Source of the DNA: Argentina anserina
Taxonomy: Eukaryota > Streptophyta > Magnoliopsida > Rosales > Rosaceae
Assembly: GCF_933775445.1 (NCBI RefSeq)
Contig: NC_065873.1
Coordinates: 20,584,001 to 20,648,000, forward strand
DNA length: 64,000 bases
Direction: 5' to 3'
Part shown: one piece after another, positions 48,733 to 61,749 of the stretch
Numbering within the stretch: the first letter of the stretch is position 1
How the letters are laid out: each line of letters opens with the position of its first letter
The notes under the pieces: model-generated
The model's database searches: none
What the model saw: the letters and a program-made list of their open reading frames with translations, nothing else
What the model was told of the DNA's origin: nothing
Program-made: the position numbers and the translations under genes

Positions 48733-51604
48733 GGTTGCGAGGAAGAAATTGGAGAGCTAGGGCTGGGAGGTTTTTCCAAAAACGAGGCGGGAGAGTGCGG
48801 ATCTGTCTGTGCCGCCCTGATTTTAACTAGGGCGAGGCTAAGCATACGACATCAAATTTATACAGATGCCCTCGTATATATAATTATATATATATATATA
48901 TATGGGAGTACTTTTACGACACCAAAATAGTTGTCGGTTTATCAATTGGACTAAGGCCCTTTAGCGGACCATAACTGACCATAATCCGGTGTGTAAATCT
49001 TGGGTCGAGCCACTCAACGGAAGATGAGCTTTATAGTTTATAGGAAGCAATTTGGCCACACCGAATATGACCCGACTGTGGCTCAATAGGGGCGGATACA
49101 CGTTGCCGGTCTCTATGGGCAGCCTATAAGAGATTTTGGTTATTATAGAAACCGGTTACCTATCCTTATTATAGATGTCATTAGATCAGTTGGCAAACTG
49201 CTTTGCTATCTTTTGTTTCCCTATAGTCAAAGGTTCGAATGTTATCAAATCACTTTTTCAACATTTTTTCTATTTTATTATACTTTCTGCTTCTGATGCA
49301 ATCGATCTTGAGACCTTGTGGTCTATGCAATTAAAGCAAAGCCAATAGACCACTAAGTGACCAACATTTTCTCTATTTTATTCTTCTACATCCTTCTCAT
49401 TTTCTTTGGTTAAATTAAATCTAATTTTAATTTCATTCCTTTTTTTTCTAACTTTATTTTTCCTGAAATAATGAATATTCTACTTTTCTATTATAATTCT
49501 AGCATAACATGCGCATAAAATTAATCTTTAACATGTTTATTCATATTTCTACATTTCTATCAATATCTTTAGAAAACATTTCTCTAATAAGACTGAGCTT
49601 CGGTTCTAAACCTTTAACAAGAACAAAAAAACATCTTTCAATTAGCCTAGATGAAATTTTAATTCTAGATCCGCCACTGGTCATATACTCATGTAGTGTC
49701 GTTGTGTAGAGAGATATTTATATGTACTCAATTTCTGAAAAGTCAAAATTTTAAGAATAATACATGAAGTATTGCCACTGAGAATTAAGATTACTAACTT
49801 TCAATACTATCAAAATGGTACGCGAACTCACAATTCCTACTTAACTTAGATACATTGTCGTTAACTCTTGTTTACAGAGTGTGCCATATGAAGGGTAGAA
49901 ACATATTTTCCGCACTCTTAACTCATCATTTCATCTCCTCCACCATCTACCGTCGTTGCTCGGATCGAGTTAAAGCCTCAAGCCCCCGACCATCTCCTCC
50001 GACACACGACCCAAGATCTCTTTGAAATTTTGGCCTCATCCATAGTTTCTACACCAACCACGTTTGTTCGATTCTTCTCTATCTTCATCACAAGGTCACT
50101 GTCTCTCTAACACTGACTCATTGACTCCCGTCGCCTCAGCCTCTCTAGTTTTCCTTCATGTCCTCATGGAGATCGAGTAGAATCTTGCTATATGTCTTCG
50201 ATTTGGTTTGATGATCTTACTTTGTAATCTTTGATCTATCTCTTCACTTTATATTGTTGTGTTTTTTTGGTTTGTAGATTAGGGATGTGGAGTAGGATAG
50301 GAAGAGATACAAATATCGAGTAAAATTGGAAGTAGATAAGGATGTTGTCCATAATGATATACGAATTGGAATTGGATTATTGGGTAAGCTACTGATTGGT
50401 AGGAATGACTCGTATGGAGGTGCTTTGGAAGCTCTATGAATCACTTCAATATTGTACGTGGATAATAGACTTGTAGTGGTAGTAGTACATGTCTGTAATT
50501 CCTCCCCTCTTAATATTCTTCCATGCTTCTCAAGTCCATCGATGACATTTTCTTAGGATTGGATTACAACAACAGTTACCAAAATATGTGGAGCCTCCTT
50601 ATCAGATGCTATTAAATTCCCAAGGATTGGAGTCTGTTTATACTCTCGCCAAGAATTGAATCGGTGATATTCCTTGATCTTCCAAACTAACCAAAACATA
50701 GAGACGATCTCATACCTTTTTTTATGCATTCATTAGTGAGGAAACGAGCTTGCCCTTTGACTTGATATATGCTATTTTGACTTGATGTATCTGGTTGACC
50801 GATATAATTGATTTATCGTATCGTTTTATAAAAATCAAAGATATATCGGGGATACATCTGTGATATAATTGACTGATCATGTTCTAATTGCATATAATAG
50901 AGTTTTTGAGCATATTATTATACAATATGGTTGTAGGTTGATGGACATATATAATATGAAATATATGTTGGTTTATTTTGTAATTGCGAACTTTAGATTG
51001 TTGTTAATAGTTGTGGTAAATGAAGAATACTTATTAATTTTATAATAAAATTATATGAATTTATTAACTTGGTTTAAAAAAATAGAAGTTGAAATTGGAG
51101 GAAAATGAAAAATGAAATCGAAAAAAATGAAGTGACAAAAATACCTTTAAAAATTAGTGGGAGATGTGCCACAAACGATGTTAATTGATAGAATAAACCA
51201 AAATTAAGTCGATTATAAACTTATGATACTAATGCGATAGTTTTCAAATATAAGATACTCAAAATTAGAATGACTGATAATTGAGATATCATTTCCTAAA
51301 AAACAACTATTTCAGCCGAACATGATGGTGTTAGGTACAAGATTTTGAAAAGCGTCAAACCGGAGGATCTTCCATAAACCAAAAGAGAAAATGGACGAAC
51401 AATAATTACGAGTGTGGGTCTAGGTGAAAAAAAGAAAACACAGAGAATAAGAGATGGTTTATAAACGAAGCAAGTCTCTCTGAAACAGTTAATTTTGTTA
51501 AAACAATTAAAACTCTCTTCCTCCTGATCCATCATCCTAAACCCTAACCTCTTCTTCTCCCATGACTCTCCTCCTTTCTCCAAATTGAACACACCTCCAA
51601 CTCC
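48733..51604. other. Intergenic sequence
   Basis: 5' flank of SmD1 at left (with GA and TA runs near 48690 and 48880) and 5' flank of the capping enzyme gene at right. No gene was recognised. 49085-49680 has ends resembling GGCGGAT-type inverted repeats but no target duplication. Confidence 0.5.
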
Positions 51605-54600
51605 ATGGTACTATTCACCTCTCTGAGATTTCGCAAGTTCAACTATTTCAATTCGCTAATTGTGCTGCGTTCACACTATTGTAGGATAGAGAAGACAGAC
51701 GGCCTGGGTTCAAGAGGAAATTCCAGTATCAGGATCCAGGCAGGAACCACCAACAGCAGCCGTACGATCGATACGCGCTTCCTGAAGGTAGAGATTACGA
51801 TTGCTACTACGAAAGATGAAAGATTCGTATCGGTTTTATGTAGCTAATGATTTGTTTATGGTTGGGGATTTGTTATAGGGTGGGTTGGATGTCCTGCTTT
51901 CGGAGACGAAATTTGTGGTATAATTCCCTCTAAAGTACCTCTGGGTGAGGCTTTTAGTGACCACATTCAAGGTGAAACCTACACCCCAAAGCAAGTCATT
52001 CATCAACAAAGACTTCTAGGAAGAGAGGTAAACTCCTTTCGATTCCGTATTCCACTGTATTCTTACTACTACCTTATCCTGTGTTAGCTGACCGATACAT
52101 TTTTTTTTATAGCTTGGTTTAGTGATTGACCTAACAAACACTACGCGTTACTACCCTCTTTCGGATTGGGGAAGAGAACACATTCGTCATGTTAAAGTGA
52201 GTGTTTCGAGTGATCTGTTGTCAGTTGTTGTTGTTCTAGTTTTATCTGTTTATTTATGTTGGTTGATCTGTTTCGCACCAGATAAAATGCCAAGGAAGGG
52301 ATTCAGTACCTGATAGTGATTCTGTAAATAGATTTATCGATGAGGTAAGCTGCTTCGGTGCTACTGTCTTCTTTATATCTATATGTCGGTGATTGACTCA
52401 TTTGACTGATAACTTCTTTTTGATAGGTATCGAAATTTTTCTCCCATAGAACAGATCCAATGAAGTATATTCTCGTCCACTGTACACATGGGCATAACCG
52501 CACAGGTTTCATGATTGTGCATTACCTTATACATACCAAATCAATTACCGTCACTGAGGTAGATATTAAGTCATGCAGCTATTGTTTTAGTTACGATTAC
52601 TCTGTCCCCGCGAATTTAGATTTTCTTCCATATTCAAATGTCCATTCTGCAGGCAATAAGTCAATTTGCCAGAGCTCGTCATCCTGGGATATATAAACAG
52701 GACTATATAGACGCGCTATACCTGTCTTATCATGAAACAAAACCTGATTCTTTTGTTTGCCCTCAAACTCCAGAGTGGAAAAGAAGTTTGGATCAGGACA
52801 ATGTAGGTGTTTGATAATCATACTATATTATCTTGTTTGAAGTGTGTGTGCACGTCCCACCCCCTCCCCCTCTTCTGTTGGAACCTTTTCTCTCATTTTA
52901 GTTTACTCACTAGAATGGTTAAGGTGATGTCTGACAATATGCTTATTCACTAGATCATATGTACTTTAGGTATCGGTGTCTTAAATTGATGACTTGTTCG
53001 GAAGCAGTACATGATCGAATAATATATGAACTTTAGGCCTGCAACAGTTGGGATTTGTATGCTTGGCTTTGCATGCTTTAACTGTATTCTAGAACCACAA
53101 GAGTACTTTTGTGTCAGTGCCATGCCTGTTTATTCATGGTCCTTCTGAGTGCAGTTTAGAATAAATGCCAGATTGGAGGTATCAGAATGATTTGATTAAA
53201 GTCCCTCTATTGAATTCAAACCCTAGGGATAAGTTATACATGTGGCTCTGCCTATAGTTACTGAATTTGGATTGTTTTATTGTTGTTCCATACTTGACTT
53301 TTCCCCCCTTTAGGAGAACCATGTGAAAAATGGAGCAATGACGATTGATGATGTTTTGGGAGATACAATACCTTTTGACCAGCAAAAGATGTTGCAGGAA
53401 GCATGTTATCATGCACTCGACTTGGTTATAACGGTAGGCTATCAAGTGTGAATACCTGGACTTTGGCTCTTAAGCCTTTATACAAGATGCTGTTGTCAAT
53501 ATATAAATTTATTTCTGGCCCTCTTCAGGGTAGAGGGAAGTTGCCGTTTCCCGGGTCCCATCCTGTTTCTCTCAACAGGTTTGGTCTAATATCCGTCTTT
53601 CCAGTGATTTTGACCCAACTGCAATGTTATTTGTATCAAGTATTGGGTTTAGATGACGTTTACCTTCCATGACATACTTTGTCTTTAGAGAGAACCAACA
53701 ATTACTAAGGCAGCGCTATTACTACGCCACATGGAAAGCTGATGGAACTCGCTATATGATGCTAATTACTTGGGATGGGTGTTACTTAATTGATAGAAGG
53801 TTTCATTTCCGAAGGGTCCAGATGCGCTTTCCTTGCAGATATTCAAATAAGGTCTGTTTTCATTTTCACATCTGCCACATAGAATGTGCTTTGCTCGATG
53901 TGAGTTGTTTCTGTAAATGACTCTAATCTCTTTGTATAATTATTCTTCCGAAGGTTTTACCTGAGAAGACTCATCATTTTACATTACTCGATGGAGAGAT
54001 GATAATTGACACGGACCCAAATACTCAAAAACAAGAGAGAAGATATCTCATTTATGATGTCATGTCAATTAACCAAGCCTCAGTTGTAAAGGTTAGTTAT
54101 ATGATAAGTAATTGGAATCTGTTACACTGGCTCCCCCTTTTACTTTTGATTTGGGTAGTTCATTCTTAACTTCATGGTTGTGATCTCTATTTGCTGTTTG
54201 CAAGCAATATCTTTTATTCTTTTGTTTTCTCTGGCTGTTCAGAAAAAAAAAGGTAGTTTGCTTATGTACTGTTTTTATTCATAAGCATGGGCATATTTTT
54301 ATGCCATTGTTTGTTCACTGGAAATTTTTCATCAGAAAGCACCTATTATTGGAACATTACTTCGCCTGTAAAATTTGAGAGATCGATGAGTCGATGACAA
54401 AATAAATTTAGAAGTGATTAGAATTCACTAGGTCCTTGGTTTCTCATTGCCTTTCTTGATACTATATCTTCCAAACAGTTGATTTGAGGTTTACTCATTT
54501 TCATACGGGCATTTTAAAGGGTAGAAAAACATTTAGAGGGAGCAACTTTTACCCTTTAATTGTCAGTCATGTGTAAATGTCCTCATGAATAGGTTTATGT

Positions 54601-56164
54601 TAAGGTGTATGCTTTTGATGCCAACTTTTTTGTTATGACTAGTAATTCCTGCTTTTATCAACTAACTAACAAGGTGATGTGTAAAAATCCTCCAGCTGCC
54701 ATTCCATGAACGGTTTAAGATGCTGGAAAGAGAAGTGATCGAGCCTCGAAATATGGAACGTGATGCCCTTTCCAGGAGTGCCGAGCCATATTACCGATAT
54801 GACTTGGAACCGTTCAGTGTACATATGCTCTTAAATCCTCTTTAAAATCCACTTATCAATTAATCTGAAATAGCATAATCCGTCAAGATTGGTAGTTTAC
54901 ATTGTTATAGATATTCACCAGGTGAGGAGGAAGGGATTTTGGATACTGTCTACTGTTACCAAGCTTTTGAGGAAATTCATTCCTGGGCTTTCACATGCAT
55001 CAGACGGTCTGATATTCCAGGTTATTTGAAATCTTTCGAAAGCTGATTCATTTTGTGGATGATAGAGTAATGGAAAACCAATAATTTGGTAAAACCTGTA
55101 ACATCTAAAGGTTACTGAGTTTCATACTTTAACAATTCATGAGTGATATCATTATATCCTATACACTCCCGAGCTATAGTTGATAATTTGTCTTTTTCAG
55201 GGCTGGGATGATCCATATGTACCCAGAACGCATGAAGGTCTTTTAAAGTGGAAATTTCCTGAAATGAATTCAGTTGATTTCCTCTTTGAGGTTGCATTCT
55301 GACTCTGAATTTAAGATCATGTTTATTACATGATTTATTTTATAAACTTATTGTAAGGGCATAATTAAAAAATAGTTTGTGTTGACAGTTGGCAGTTGAT
55401 GGTCATCCGCTACTTTTCCTGAATGAGCGTGGAAAGAAGAAGCTGATGTCTGGCTTTAGGGTTGTTTTTAAAGGTTGACCTAAAATGCCCTCTACTTGGT
55501 TGATATTCACCTCATATCGTTTTAAGTTGATAAATTTGATGAAGTCTTGCCAAGCAGCCTTTTAATTTTATCCCCAATTGTCTGTTGTGTTGCGCTGGGA
55601 TTCAAGATCTTGCATTTCACTGTGACAGGAACATAATTTCTTGAGATAAAGAGTCAAATTAATAATTTCTTTCTTTGGGACTTTGGGTCTTTTTGAGTTT
55701 TTCCCTGTATCAGTACTATTTCCTTAACCATATCCGTTGATCTTCGTAAACTGGGCTTGGAATCTAACACCTTGGTATTCATATTCCAATTGCAGATGAT
55801 TTGGATCCTGCTTTTTGTTCGGGGAAAATCATAGAGTGCTCCTGGGACGCAGAGGAACACGTGTGGGTTTGTATGCGGCTTAGGCCAGACAAATCGACGC
55901 CAAATGAGTTCATGACGTATACAAAGGTATCTAGCCTGTCCTGTCCTTCTGTAATCTTGCTGCACCTTTGAAACACATGTCTGGACTGATGAAAATGCCA
56001 TGGTCTCCCGAAATTGATAGGTAATGAAAAGCATCAAGGATAATATAACGGAGGAAGTTGTGCTGAAAGAGATTGATGAGATTGTCCGTCTACCTATGTA
56101 TGCTGATCGAATACAGACTGATATTAGGGCACACGAGCATACTTCTTCCTCTCGGCGTAGGTAG
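51605..56164 (+). CDS. Bifunctional mRNA capping enzyme (RNA 5'-triphosphatase / guanylyltransferase)
   Basis: Seventeen exons: 51605-51607, 51685-51787, 51879-52027, 52113-52196, 52282-52344, 52427-52558, 52653-52802, 53314-53433, 53529-53578, 53689-53851, 53954-54091, 54696-54818, 54922-55020, 55201-55290, 55389-55473, 55796-55926, 56021-56164. They give 608 codons in one frame. The triphosphatase domain has the cysteine-phosphatase loop HCTHGHNRTG (152-161, C153). The guanylyltransferase domain has KADG with catalytic K301. It is followed by LLDGEMIID (III), RRYLIYDVMSIN (IIIa), SDGLIFQ (IV), LLKWKFPEMNSVDF (V) and WVCMRLRPDK (VI). The enzyme adds the 5' GMP cap to nascent Pol II transcripts in the nucleus. 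The N-terminus is shorter than in the Arabidopsis homologue At3g09100. The ATG exon is inferred. Confidence 0.93.
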
Positions 56165-57263
56165 CCAACAATTGCAGTCACTAGAAACAGGACATCAAAT
56201 TCATCACAATACACACAATTGAGCTTAATTGTATTTTAGTTTTTTTTTCTTCACATTTTTTATTGGTCAAAATAGCTGAAAGAATAATTCTTGATTTGTA
56301 ATGTCATCATAAGCAGAGGTCTGGTTGGCGCTGCTTCCTCTCCTCAGCTTTGGTTTTGGAGCTGCTGTGCTGCTTGTTGTTGTGTTAACCATCGGGTTTT
56401 TTCTTTTATCTCTGATATTGTACTAAGAGGTGACAGCCTAAGTTGGTTGATTGAGTTTTAGTTTTTGCCTTTTTCTTTGTTAGTTTTTGTATGCAGTGTA
56501 ACGGTGGGGCAAAATATATTTTTAGTATGGCCGTGTCCGGCTCTCCTCATCGTCTATGTTGTATACTTGTGGGTTTGGGAGGATAGAAGCTTATTTACAG
56601 TTCGTGATTGACTTCTTGTAATTGATAGCTATCTTGTACCTAAGTCTGTTTTAATAAATTTGGTTTTTGTCTTCTAAAAAAAAATATAAGCCGAGGTTTT
56701 GTATCTGTAGTCTTTTTGTTCTGGATCTGTGTTGTACTCTAGCAATGAGTTGATCATTTAATTAATTGATTTATAGCTTATTAAATGATAGCTCGTTCTC
56801 GAGAAGTTTGATAATTCAAATTTCGAAATACAGGAATGTTTTTGGCTATATCACTGGCGCTGTCGATGAAACCAGTATGCACAAGTTCTTTGTTTTAATT
56901 CAAGGTGGTTATTAAGCCGGTATTTCCAATTTCCGAAAAGATCAAGGTCATACTGGGTTGTGGGTGCTGACCAATTGCCGGAGTTTCGATCAAACAATTG
57001 TGAACTTCACATCTTCTACTAAAAGCTTCAACAATAGTTTGATGATTATCTTTTAGTACGTTTAAGCCAGCTTGTCACTTCCTTAATCAACTAGTAAACC
57101 AAATCACTTATCCATGATTGAGTTGGAAATCCTATGCTGATAGGGAGACACCCCTTCTATGTATATGCCATGCCTATTCCCTTCCTTTCTATTTATTTCA
57201 CGCCAATTTTGTTCTGGTGAGTTGTGACCTGTAACTTGTGAATGTCGAGAAGCTACCATCACC
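56165..57263. other. Intergenic sequence
   Basis: Contains the 3' UTR of the capping enzyme gene (T-rich, AATAAA-like words near 56650). No other gene was recognised. Confidence 0.5.
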
Positions 57264-58561
57264 ATGGAGAAGAAACAAAACACGGCCAAATTCGAAAAAA
57301 ACTCAGATCCCAAAAATCTCTGGAAAAAGAGTGGTACGTCCGCTCTGAAGAAGAAAGCCAGCGAACGCGAGATTCTCAGCGGTGCGCAGGTCTGCTGGAT
57401 TCTTGAGGGGCCAGCTGGGAATGTTGAGGTCTGGCCGGAAATCTTATAAGCCGATGCCATATCCATTATCACCAATTACAAACAATCCAAAAAGAAAACC
57501 AAGCCTTATAAGGAGATCAGACGATCCAAGAGTATGGGGCAGCTTGAGAAAAACAAGGGTTTAGCCATGAGTGATCATGTTGACAGTGATCAAACTAAGC
57601 CTTGCAGCCGATCCAAGAGTATGGGGAAGCTTGAAGTAAAAAAGGGTTCAGCAATGGGTCATGTTGACAGTGAGGGACTGTTAAATATGGCGGTGAACTT
57701 CAAGAAAAACTTGGGGTTTGATTTTGATCAAGTGCTGAATATCCTCATGGAGGATGATGATGACCTTGAAGATCAACACAAGTGTCTCGATATGCGTGAT
57801 GATATCGATCAGTTCGTATGATTTCACTATGGAAATGTTGAACCAAACAAGGGTTTTGATATGGTTGGTGACAAGTTGGATATCCATGATATGGCTCAAT
57901 GTCTGAATTCTAAAATAAACAATGATTTTGATCAGAATAGTTTTGATTTTGGCAATGTGGGATTAGATAACTTGTCCGGGGAATCATTGAAGCATACGTC
58001 AGATTTCTTGGGTTCAAACATAAAGAGAATCAGAATATATAGATCAGGGAAATGCTTCAGTCGAGGGTGTGAACATGATCAACAAATCGCATACCATGGG
58101 CTGAATAATAGCTCTGATTCTCTGCAGTTTGAGGATAATAATGTTCTTATCGATCGATTTTAATCAAATCTTGAATGATTTTCTTGGTGATACCACTGAT
58201 GATCTTGACATGGGGTTTCCAGAATGATCTTGACATGCGACAGCACCAGGTTCTCATCAGAATGGTAATATTTGTGGAATGTGGCCGTGGGAAACATCAT
58301 GGCCCTCGCCACACTACACGATTGGGGTTGGATGGAGCTAACAACTTGTCCAATTACTCGACGAATTTTGAGAATGAGAACAAAAATATCAGTCCCTTTT
58401 TGTCAAGCTTGGACGAGCAGCCAAAGTTGATGGGTTCCAACAAAATGTTTAGGAGATATTGGAAGAAATTAAAGAACTTTCAGTTATTATTATTTTTTTA
58501 TGGGAGGGCTAGTGTGGTCACCTTCAAGTTTTTATTAATGAAACTGTCGAATGCAAGGTGA
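57264..58561 (+). pseudogene. Broken type I MADS-box-like gene
   Basis: One frame runs 57264-58163, interrupted by TAA at 57447-57449 and TGA at 57819-57821. A frameshift follows near 58162, after which other frames continue to about 58561. The start (MEKKQNTAKFEKNSDPKN, then SALKKKASEREILSG and GNVEVWPE) follows the layout of plant type I (M-gamma-like) MADS domains: basic region, KKASE-LxxLxG, hydrophobic strand, VWP. Directly after the first stop comes ADAISIITNYKQSKKK, which fits the family continuation after VWP. Behind it is an 87-bp internal repeat (57522 and 57609) and Asp/Asn-rich low-complexity sequence. No introns, as usual for type I genes. A real short gene ending at 57449 is possible but less likely. 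Confidence 0.5.
57522..57690. repeat. 87-bp tandem duplication inside the MADS-like locus
   Basis: CGATCCAAGAGTATGGGG starts at 57522 and again at 57609. It is followed in both by CTTGA..AAAA..AAGGGTT and CATGTTGACAGTGA. The 29-codon unit keeps the reading frame (RSKSMG-LE--KG-AM...HVDS). Confidence 0.8.
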
Positions 58562-60309
58562 GACGTGAAGTTTAAACCCCTGATTACAAAGGCCTAACAT
58601 AATATCAAATATCTGTACAAACAAGTACTTAACAAAACATTAACTAACAAAGAATATTACTCTAATGACAGCTCTATTTTATAAAGTATAGTGTATACCA
58701 TGTCGATTTTATTAACAAGTGCATACCATGTCAATTTTAATTAACAATTTTATTAACTGTATTATTAGTTAATTTCCACTATTTCTCGGCAATTAGATCT
58801 TTCTAATGATGGGCTTACGTACAATATAAACAATTTTTTTCTAGATCTTCTTGATATACTGTTCTTTGGTACGGTGGTGTCAGACTAGCAGAAACCAAAC
58901 TTAATTAATATGAATTTACTCATGCTAATCAATCGATTTAATGCGACTTACCCGATCATGCAAAATTTGTGTGACTTGCTAATTAGAATTAACCTGAGAT
59001 GTGACTTAATAATTACGTACTCATGTAAGTACGTCTGGTGTACGTAGATTATTCCCTTAATGAACATAAACTTTGTTATCCTTAAATCAGAACGTACAAA
59101 CAATCGGACATAGACGCTCAATTTGGATTCCTAGTTCATTGCATGCAATAAACTTTATAAACTGGTCAAAACTCAATACATTAGATATGTAAAGAGTGAA
59201 TCTATACATGAATTAGGAATGTAAATATGTAATTCCTGTTGCTAATAGAAATAGCTAGGAAAACGTTATGCTCAATAAAGGTTATAGCTATGTAGAATCA
59301 TTTGGTCCCTTGAATCCCTTCGTGAATATTCTATCATGAAAATTAAAAAGTTAACAACAACTGAGAACAAATTGCTCCTCTAATGTACAAGGATAGCTCA
59401 GAAGATCGGAGAACCAACCAAGTGCGTCAACTCATCAAAGTTATGTCATCTCCAGGTACAATCTACATGCATATATATTCTGTAAACTTACAGATTACTC
59501 ATTTTAACTTTAATGACTTACTCATGGAAGTTGGTTTAGAAACTCATCTAGACCAAGTCCCAAACCCTTAGTTTCTTTGTGACTTGTCTCAAACCTGTAA
59601 ACCTGCTTGGTTTTGTACTTTGAATAGATACACCGCATGCCTTTCTAGTCCTATCTCGAAGAAGCTTCAATTGGGTAGCTATCTTTGACTGAAAAGTAGG
59701 CATTCTAAATTTCCTTAAACTTCAAAAGTTCAAAATGCATGCATGACTGCTGCCTTCCATCTCGGATTTGCAGATCATATTACAGTGTATCGATTAGATT
59801 AAAGATCACAACTTAAGAAATTCTCTTCGAGAGATAATCGATCGATGGTACGATGAATTTGAATGGGGCATATTTCCAACGTACTTTTCCGGTTTTCCCC
59901 CATCTCGTCTTGCCCGAACCTATGCATGGTCCATAACTCCATATCATTTTCATTTTTTCTTTTCATGGAGCTGTTATATATATCCAAGTTAGATTAACCT
60001 ACGTACATTAATGGGCCTCAACCAGCATCGATCAATAATATCACAGGAGCATGGCTAACAGCTTAAAACTAACGTCAGAAGTCGCTTGCCGGCAGAAAAC
60101 CAAAAATTCGATCACCATCACAATCATAAAACAATTCGTTCCATAACCAAATAGTTGGATGTATAACCAAAGTCATTACAAAAAAAGAAACGTATATGGT
60201 CCAACTAGATCACTGTTGGCCGATTATTAACTATACACGTATCGTGTATGCTTTTATATTATTCAACGAATATGTATATATGTATAGAGATCGATCAAGA
60301 AAACATTAT
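58562..60309. other. Intergenic sequence
   Basis: AT-rich; no gene, array or transposon end was recognised. The right end is the 3' flank of the aspartic protease-like gene. Confidence 0.5.
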
Positions 60310-61623
60310 CTAGGCAACACTGGTGAAGTTGAAGTTGGAACATGTAGTTTGCCTACCCAACAGAGTCGAACTGAAGCCAACCTTCGACGCCGCCAAATCA
60401 AACTGTACAAGATTGTTTTCCAACTGGTACCCGCCGATCACAATCGAAGTTCTCGGATTTTCACCGCCGTTAACAAACCCCAGGCACAAAACGTCCTCAC
60501 TCACGGACACCATCGAGTTCGCCCCGAATATCCTCCAGTACGTGCTCTTGTTCTGCAACACTAGGTCGATCTCCGGCACCGACGGCCCCAGACGCGTGCT
60601 AAACACGTTTTCCGTGCTGAAACACACCTCGAAGGGAGCCACGGCGGTCACTCTAGAGATGTTCCTAGCCGCAGACTCGGTTATGAAGGCTTCAGTTACG
60701 GCTTTGAATATGGAAGTTTCTAGAACAGTGTGGGGGTTCACAGTGCTGATCTTGGTCCCACCCACGCCGGAGGTGGTGTTGATGGAGAGTAAGGTGGTGT
60801 TAATAGCGACTGCTTTGTAGTTGACCTGGATCGACTTCACGCCGATGAAGTATTCAGACGAGGCATCACCCTGGGAGAAAGCGGAGGCAGTGCTGACGGG
60901 GTTGATGTAGAGAGGAGTGTATGTGAGGGACTGGGATACGTCGATTCCGGGGAGGAGAGTGTAGGGGCCATCGCCGAAGAAAGCGACGCCGTTTGCGGAG
61001 GTGGAGGAGGATAAGCAGAGGGCGAACTTTCTTTTGAAGCTGAATGCTGAAGCAAATTGCGAAGAGAGTGCTATCTTAGTCCTTCCCAGACCAGCCATGC
61101 CCGAAACACCGGAGGCGAGGCCGCTTAAGAGGAACGTCGGCGCACAGGCGAATAGGAAGTTGGAAACGGTGACGTTTTGGCCGGGGTTGGACCCTGTCGT
61201 CGACTGGATAGACACTACGTCGTGGGCAACTTCACCGCCGGTGGCGGTGTGCGTGACGCTGTTGTCAGGATTGACGCCGCACGTGTTGTTATTGCAGCCA
61301 GGTTTCGGGGATGAGAAGCAGTCCCCGCAGCTGCTGGCTCCGGCGAGTGAGCATTGTGCGGAGCGGCAACGCGCCGGACGGTAAGTGGAGGACACGTAAT
61401 TTTGCTCGCAGTCTACCCAGAGGTACTGGCCGCCGAGGTCGAGAACTAGGCTGATGGGGACGAGAGGGGTTCGTTGAGCAATACGAGTGGTGTATTGGAG
61501 GGTAGAAGCGTCTTTGGTGACCGGAACGACGAGGGCCTTGGGTCTGAAAGATTGTTGGGCAAATGTTGTGGAGGTGAAGAGTAGGGTGGAGAAGAGGAAG
61601 CAAAATTGAACAAGGGAAGCCAT
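60310..61623 (-). CDS. EDGP/GIP2-type (basic 7S globulin-like) aspartic protease-like secreted protein
   Basis: One exon of 437 codons from MASLVQFCF. The frame is open 34 codons further, but this ATG directly begins a signal peptide (1-22, ...TTFA) and lies 62 bases after a TATA box. The N-lobe has LVLDLGGQYLWVDC (D62). Cys-rich and glycine-rich blocks follow (CRSAQCSLA, SCGDCFSSP, GCNNNTCG), then GVSGMAGLGR. The C-lobe has NPHTVLETSIFKAV and the ending VIGGYQLENNLVQFDLAASKVGFSS. The first active site is DLGG instead of DTGS, and the second has no DSGT. Like carrot EDGP, wheat TAXI and soybean Bg7S, it should therefore be catalytically inactive. Such proteins act in the apoplast as inhibitors of microbial glycoside hydrolases; that role is family inference. 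It is intronless, as usual for this group. Confidence 0.93.
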   Translation of the reverse strand: MASLVQFCFLFSTLLFTSTTFAQQSFRPKALVVPVTKDASTLQYTTRIAQRTPLVPISLVLDLGGQYLWVDCEQNYVSSTYRPARCRSAQCSLAGASSCGDCFSSPKPGCNNNTCGVNPDNSVTHTATGGEVAHDVVSIQSTTGSNPGQNVTVSNFLFACAPTFLLSGLASGVSGMAGLGRTKIALSSQFASAFSFKRKFALCLSSSTSANGVAFFGDGPYTLLPGIDVSQSLTYTPLYINPVSTASAFSQGDASSEYFIGVKSIQVNYKAVAINTTLLSINTTSGVGGTKISTVNPHTVLETSIFKAVTEAFITESAARNISRVTAVAPFEVCFSTENVFSTRLGPSVPEIDLVLQNKSTYWRIFGANSMVSVSEDVLCLGFVNGGENPRTSIVIGGYQLENNLVQFDLAASKVGFSSTLLGRQTTCSNFNFTSVA

Positions 61624-61684
61624 GATTGACAGAACTGATGTGATCGAGTTGTGAGAAATGGATGTGGAGGTCGTGTCTAACTGT

Positions 61685-61693
61685 CTATTTATA
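61685..61693 (-). promoter_or_regulatory. TATA box of the EDGP-like gene
   Basis: Reads TATAAATAG on the gene strand, 62 bases before the start codon at 61623. This near-consensus plant TATA box supports the chosen start and a short 5' UTR. Confidence 0.7.
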
Positions 61694-61749
61694 GTTAGTT
61701 GTCGGTGGATGCGATTACAGGGCACCGCAAATCAAAGGCTAATGTCAAG

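Noticed and set aside
49085..49680. Possible TIR element with GGGGCGGATACAC left end and ATCCGCCACTG right end
   Set aside because: The end similarity is only about 8 core bases, and no target-site duplication of 2-11 bp could be found.
51605..51847. Plus-strand 80-codon frame MVLFTSLRFRKF...
   Set aside because: It reads through the inferred first intron and then in the wrong frame across the capping enzyme exon 2.
60196..61384. Plus-strand frames of 122, 165 and 127 codons
   Set aside because: Antisense shadows of the intronless EDGP-like gene.
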